From an uncultured Porphyromonadaceae bacterium (GTDB taxonomy: Bacteria > Bacteroidota > Bacteroidia > Bacteroidales > Muribaculaceae): DNA of 20,089 bases. Shown piece after piece: positions 16,149 through 20,089 of this stretch. The position numbers and the translations under genes were made by a program. The first letter of the stretch is position 1, and the number at the start of each line of letters is the position of its first letter. The notes under the pieces are model-generated. The model did not search any database. It was not told the DNA's origin and saw nothing but the letters and a program-made list of their open reading frames with translations. The DNA is taken from the NCBI GenBank assembly GCA_900550025.1, contig URQP01000040.1, positions 1 through 20,089 on the forward strand, read 5' to 3'.

Positions 16149-17729
16149 ATGAAAATCTTGAACTATTTGTTATTGGTAGTATCGCTGCCGTTGTTGGCTT
16201 CGTGTGGCGACGACAAGGAGGAGCCGCTGCCTGTGCCGTCGGGCGCGGTGGATTTTACGGCTGTTGCCGATGGCAATGAGGTTACGTTGGATTGGGAATC
16301 TCAGGATGCTGTGGATATATGGCGCGCTATAGGCGGCGGAGTCGATTTCGACAAGATTGCCTCGTCAGTGAAGGAAAGCCCTTATGTCGACTTGGTGGAA
16401 GAAGCATCGGACAACGACGAGGTTGCCTATCGTATTGTTGTCGCCGGGAGCGGAATCGGTAGCTTTGAAGTGATGCAAAAAGAGAAGACTGTGCGTATCG
16501 AGACATTGACCGATGAGGAACTGCTTGATTTGGTACAGGCAAGGACGTTGAAGTATTTCTTTGACTTCGCGCATCCTAACAGCGGGATGATACGCGAGCG
16601 TGACACGAGCGGCGATGTGGTGACTACCGGCGGTACCGGATTCGGCGTGATGGCTCTTATAGCCGGGGCGGAACGCGGTTTTATCTCGCGTGCTGACGCG
16701 TATGGGCAAATCCGGAAGATTACCGATTTCTTGGGGCGTGTGGCGCGTTTCCATGGGGCATACGCGCATTGGTACAACGGCGCGACGGGTGCCGTGCAGC
16801 CGTTCAGCGAGAAGGACGACGGCGGCGACCTTGTGGAAACGTCCTTGCTATTCCAAGGGATGCTGACAGCTAAGGAATATTTTGCGGATGGCAGTGCGGA
16901 AGAAGCCGCTCTTGCTGAAGACATCGACAAATTGTGGCGGGAAATCGAGTGGACTCACTATTTAAAGGACGGCAAATTGATGTGGCATTGGTCGGAGAAC
17001 TACGGTTTCGAGATGAATCTTGCCATAACAGGTTGGAACGAGGCAATGATTACGTATGTGCTTGCAGGCTGTTCCCCTACATATCCTATCGACAAGAGCG
17101 TCTATTTCAACGGATTCCAGAACGGTGGAAATATGGGTGGCAATGCTGCTTATTATGGATACCAGACTTTGGTAGGCGACGGTATGGACGACCCGCTGTT
17201 TTTCGCGCATTATTCTTTCCTTGGTCTTGACCCGCGCGGGTTGAAGGACGAAGTGTGCGCCGACTATTTCCAGAACAACAAGAACCATACGCTCATCCAC
17301 CGCTCTTATTGCATCGAGAATCCGAAAGGATTTGTCGGCTACGGAGCGGATTTGTGGGGTCTTACGGCCTCCGACTGCCCTGTGGAAGGATATATGGCGC
17401 ATTCTCCGAATAGCGACAACGGTACCATATCTCCGACTGCAGCCTTGTCGTCGATGCCTTATACACCGGAAGAAAGTATGGAGGTGCTGGAGCATCTTTA
17501 CCGTGATTTGGGAATGATGGGTGAATATGGGTTTTACGATGCTGTCAATTTGTCGGTCGAGACAGATAAGCAGATTGTGAAGAGTTTTCTTGCTATCGAC
17601 CAAGGCCCGATTGTAGTGATGATTGAGAATTACCGTTCGCAATTGCTTTGGAATTTGTTTATGGACAATCCGGACATACGCCGCGGCTTGCCGCGTCTCG
17701 GTTTCTCTTCGTCGCAGCACGGCATTTGA
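16149..17729 (+). CDS. Surface-type lipoprotein with glycoamylase-like (GH144 beta-1,2-glucanase type) domain
   Basis: The 526-residue protein begins with a type II signal peptide with lipobox LLASC, so the lipid would be on Cys19. The next residues, GDDKEE, are acidic like surface-export signals of Bacteroidota lipoproteins, so it is probably exposed on the outer membrane. A small beta-sandwich-like domain, possibly fibronectin III type (about 30-115), precedes a large (alpha/alpha)6-type domain with TGGTGFGVMAL, FHGAYAHWYNG, KDDGGDLVETSLLFQGML and GADLWGLTASD, as in the glycoamylase/GH144 family, whose studied members cut beta-1,2-glucan. GH144 is my best call; the substrate is family inference. 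No SusC/SusD or other carbohydrate genes adjoin. A strong terminator follows. Confidence 0.85.
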   Translation: MKILNYLLLVVSLPLLASCGDDKEEPLPVPSGAVDFTAVADGNEVTLDWESQDAVDIWRAIGGGVDFDKIASSVKESPYVDLVEEASDNDEVAYRIVVAGSGIGSFEVMQKEKTVRIETLTDEELLDLVQARTLKYFFDFAHPNSGMIRERDTSGDVVTTGGTGFGVMALIAGAERGFISRADAYGQIRKITDFLGRVARFHGAYAHWYNGATGAVQPFSEKDDGGDLVETSLLFQGMLTAKEYFADGSAEEAALAEDIDKLWREIEWTHYLKDGKLMWHWSENYGFEMNLAITGWNEAMITYVLAGCSPTYPIDKSVYFNGFQNGGNMGGNAAYYGYQTLVGDGMDDPLFFAHYSFLGLDPRGLKDEVCADYFQNNKNHTLIHRSYCIENPKGFVGYGADLWGLTASDCPVEGYMAHSPNSDNGTISPTAALSSMPYTPEESMEVLEHLYRDLGMMGEYGFYDAVNLSVETDKQIVKSFLAIDQGPIVVMIENYRSQLLWNLFMDNPDIRRGLPRLGFSSSQHGI

Positions 17730-17759
17730 TATGATTCTAAAAAAATTATTGTTATACGG

Positions 17760-17793
17760 AAAGAGGCCGTCTCACTTGCGAGGCGGCCTCTTT
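17760..17793. terminator. Strong bidirectional terminator between the GH144 gene and secA
   Basis: AAAGAGGCCG (17760-17769) pairs with CGGCCTCTTT (17784-17793). Inside it TCTC pairs with GAGG (one G-U), giving a 14-base-pair stem with a six-base loop. T runs lie on both sides: TTTTGTCTG on the plus strand, and TTTCCG and a further T run on the minus strand. It can stop both convergent transcripts. Confidence 0.85.
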
Positions 17794-17816
17794 TGTCTGT
17801 ATGCCGGATGGCGGGG

Positions 17817-20089
17817 CTATACAAGCCCGCGTCCGTGGCAATTCTTGTATTTCTTGCCGCTACCGCATGGGCAAGGGTCGTTGCGGCCTACCTTAGGCTC
17901 GGCCTTGACGGGCTGCGTCACGTGGTGCTGGCCTTGCGGGGCGCGTGCTGCCTGACGCTGCGCGTCCTGACCCGGATATTCTTCCTTGTGGGCGGTATAG
18001 CGCGAATAGTCCTGACGGCGTTCCGGCATTGCGGGGCTTACGGCCGCAACCGGCTCTGCCGACGGACGGCTCGGCGAAACGGATACTCCGTTCCCTCCTC
18101 CTTGCGGCTGTTGCTGAGGCATCGGGGCTGCTTGCACCTGTATAGGAATCTGTCCGCGCATCAGTATGGATACAGCCTTGGAGTTCATCGTGTTGACCAT
18201 CGTCTTGAAGAGGTTGAACGACTCGAGCTTATAGATTAACAGCGGGTCTTTCTGCTCGTAGCTTGCGTTCTGCACGGACTGGCGCAACTGGTCGAGTTCG
18301 CGCAGGTGTTCTTTCCAAGCTTCGTCTATCGACATCAGCAGGATGGCTTTTTGCCAAGCCTTGGCGATGTTCTGGCTTCCGCTGTTGTAGGCCTCTACCA
18401 AGTCAACGGCTATGCCGTATACGCGTTTGCCGTCGGCGATAGGCACCCGTACCAGCCCTTTTCCGCCGCGGTTCTCTACAATATCTTTTATGATAGGATG
18501 AGCCACTTCCGCCAGACGTTCCATCTTACGCTTGAACGTTGTGATGGCAGCCTGATAGAGAGCGTCGATTTTCTTTTCGTTGGAGAGTCCTTTGTACTCT
18601 TCCTCTGTGAACGGCACCTCGATGGCAAGCGTCTTGAGTGTTTCCATCTTCAGTCCGTCGTAGTCGTCGGCACTGTCGTAGGAAGTGACGATATTCTCAA
18701 CAGTGTCGTAAATCATGTTCATAATGTCGATACCGATGCGTTCGCCCATCAGAGCGTGATGGCGGCGTGAATATACCACTTTGCGCTGTGCGTTCATCAC
18801 GTCGTCGTACTCCAGCAGTCTCTTGCGGATACCGAAGTTGTTTTCCTCGACGCGCTTTTGGGCGTTCTCGATGGATTTTGTCACCATATTGGCCTCGATA
18901 CGCTCTCCTTCTTTCAAGCCGAGGCGGTCAAGCATCTTCACGACACGGTCGGTGGCGAACAGGCGCATTACGGTGTCCTCGAACGACACGTAGAACACCG
19001 ATGAACCCGGGTCGCCCTGACGGCCGGCACGTCCGCGCAGCTGGCGGTCGACACGTCGCGACTCATGCCGCTCTGTACCGATGATTGCAAGACCTCCTGC
19101 TGCACGCACTTCCGGCGCAAGCTTGATGTCGGTACCACGGCCGGCCATATTGGTGGCGATGGTTACTACGGCTTTCTGTCCGGCCTGTGCTACGATTTCA
19201 GCCTCTTTCTGGTGCAATTTGGCGTTGAGCACGTTGTGTGGGATGCGGCGTTGCTGGAGCATACGGCTGAGCAATTCGGAGATTTCGACGGAGGTGGTTC
19301 CGACAAGCACCGGACGGCCTTCGTCAATCATCTTCTGTATCTCCTCGATTACGGCATTGTATTTTTCTTTTTTAGTCTTGTATACGCGGTCGTTCATGTC
19401 TATACGCGCGACAGGACGGTTTGTAGGAATGGTCACCACGTCGAGCTTGTAGATATCCCAGAACTCGCCAGCCTCTGTCTCGGCCGTACCGGTCATACCG
19501 GCAAGTTTGTGGTACATGCGGAAGTAGTTCTGCAACGTGATGGTGGCGAAGGTCTGCGTCGCGGCCTCGACCTTCACGTGCTCCTTGGCCTCGATGGCCT
19601 GGTGGAGTCCGTCCGAGTAGCGGCGTCCTTCGAGGATACGGCCCGTCTGCTCGTCGACGATCTTCACCTTGTTGTCCATCACCACATATTCGATGTCCTT
19701 TTCGAACATGGCGAACGCCTTCAGCAGTTGGATCACCGTGTGCACGCGCTCCGATTTGATCGAGTAGTCGTTGATCACCTCGTCGCGCTTCTGCGCCTTC
19801 TCCTCGGGCGTCAGGCTGCTTTTCTCCAGTTCTGCGACTTCGGCGCCGATGTCGGGCATCACGAAGAATCCGTCCTCGTTGAAGTATTTCGACAGCGCCT
19901 CGTGGCCCTTGTCCGTGAGTTCCACCGAGTTGAGCTTCTCGTCGATGACGAAGTAGAGGTCGTCGGTGATCTCGGGCATGCGGCGGTTGTTGTCCTGCAT
20001 GTAGGTGTTCTCGGTCTTCTGCATCAGCGCCTTGACGCCCTGTTCCGAGAGGTATTTGATCAGCGGTTTGTACTTCGGCAGACCCTTGT
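17817..20089 (-). CDS. secA: Preprotein translocase ATPase SecA, 5' end outside window
   Basis: SecA is the ATPase that pushes unfolded proteins through SecYEG. The frame is open to the window edge: before the ATG at 20024 it reads [20 protein letters not shown], still SecA, so the start, the Walker A region and NBD1 are upstream. About 757 codons are visible of roughly 1,100 in Bacteroidota. Shown are the DEAD-motor parts [31 protein letters not shown] and [16 protein letters not shown], the helical scaffold and wing regions, a Gln/Pro/Ala-rich linker, and the C-terminal zinc motif [19 protein letters not shown] (C-x-C-x8-C-H), which binds SecB or ribosomes. The gene ends 88 bases from the GH144 gene, across the terminator. 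Codon use changes sharply near 19500; see findings. Confidence 0.97.
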   Translation of the reverse strand, partial: KGLPKYKPLIKYLSEQGVKALMQKTENTYMQDNNRRMPEITDDLYFVIDEKLNSVELTDKGHEALSKYFNEDGFFVMPDIGAEVAELEKSSLTPEEKAQKRDEVINDYSIKSERVHTVIQLLKAFAMFEKDIEYVVMDNKVKIVDEQTGRILEGRRYSDGLHQAIEAKEHVKVEAATQTFATITLQNYFRMYHKLAGMTGTAETEAGEFWDIYKLDVVTIPTNRPVARIDMNDRVYKTKKEKYNAVIEEIQKMIDEGRPVLVGTTSVEISELLSRMLQQRRIPHNVLNAKLHQKEAEIVAQAGQKAVVTIATNMAGRGTDIKLAPEVRAAGGLAIIGTERHESRRVDRQLRGRAGRQGDPGSSVFYVSFEDTVMRLFATDRVVKMLDRLGLKEGERIEANMVTKSIENAQKRVEENNFGIRKRLLEYDDVMNAQRKVVYSRRHHALMGERIGIDIMNMIYDTVENIVTSYDSADDYDGLKMETLKTLAIEVPFTEEEYKGLSNEKKIDALYQAAITTFKRKMERLAEVAHPIIKDIVENRGGKGLVRVPIADGKRVYGIAVDLVEAYNSGSQNIAKAWQKAILLMSIDEAWKEHLRELDQLRQSVQNASYEQKDPLLIYKLESFNLFKTMVNTMNSKAVSILMRGQIPIQVQAAPMPQQQPQGGGNGVSVSPSRPSAEPVAAVSPAMPERRQDYSRYTAHKEEYPGQDAQRQAARAPQGQHHVTQPVKAEPKVGRNDPCPCGSGKKYKNCHGRGLV

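Noticed and set aside
12901..17729. Polysaccharide utilization locus around the DUF4960-like and GH144-type genes
   Set aside because: No SusC, SusD, SusE or sensor-regulator gene is present, and the two genes are on opposite strands with asd between them.

Overview
The window reads as chromosomal DNA of a gut-type Bacteroidales bacterium; Muribaculaceae or a near relative is a guess. The evidence is the Bacteroidota promoter element TAnnTTTG in front of several genes, almost no Shine-Dalgarno sequences, the block ftsX-DUF3098-uppP-truB-queA, a lipoprotein with an acidic surface-export-like signal, and a GH144-type glucanase and a DUF4960-like protein, both at home in this phylum. It is mostly core genome. 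I see no rRNA, tRNA, CRISPR array, insertion sequence or phage genes.

Layout. 1-4640 (+): the SUF iron-sulfur operon sufB (5' end outside the window), sufC, sufD, sufS. 4661-6179 (-): a three-gene unit of a DUF6249-like membrane protein, an ECF sigma factor and a small two-helix membrane protein that may be its anti-sigma factor; an ECF-like promoter sits in front. 6326-8920 (+): miaB and an MFS transporter. 9019-12801 (+): ftsX, DUF3098, uppP, truB, queA, with a good promoter before ftsX and a hairpin after queA. 12901-14033 (-): a secreted DUF4960-like protein broken by a one-base frameshift. 14270-17729 (+): asd, a DUF115/MptE-like gene and a GH144-type lipoprotein, closely packed. A strong hairpin at 17760-17793 separates this from secA (-, 17817 to the window end, 5' end outside).

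How the genes fit together. SUF makes Fe-S clusters, and MiaB is a client needing two of them. MiaB, TruB and QueA all modify tRNA. FtsX, UppP, Asd (diaminopimelate branch) and SecA serve division, peptidoglycan supply and secretion. The DUF4960-like protein and the glucanase are exported products without a SusC/SusD pair nearby.

The points most worth a second look are the DUF6249-ECF sigma-small membrane protein unit with its possible self-regulated promoter, the frameshift in the DUF4960-like gene, the Cys-rich tail of SufD, the orphan GH144-type gene behind asd, and an abrupt change of base and codon use inside secA near 19500. I found no clearly new large system.
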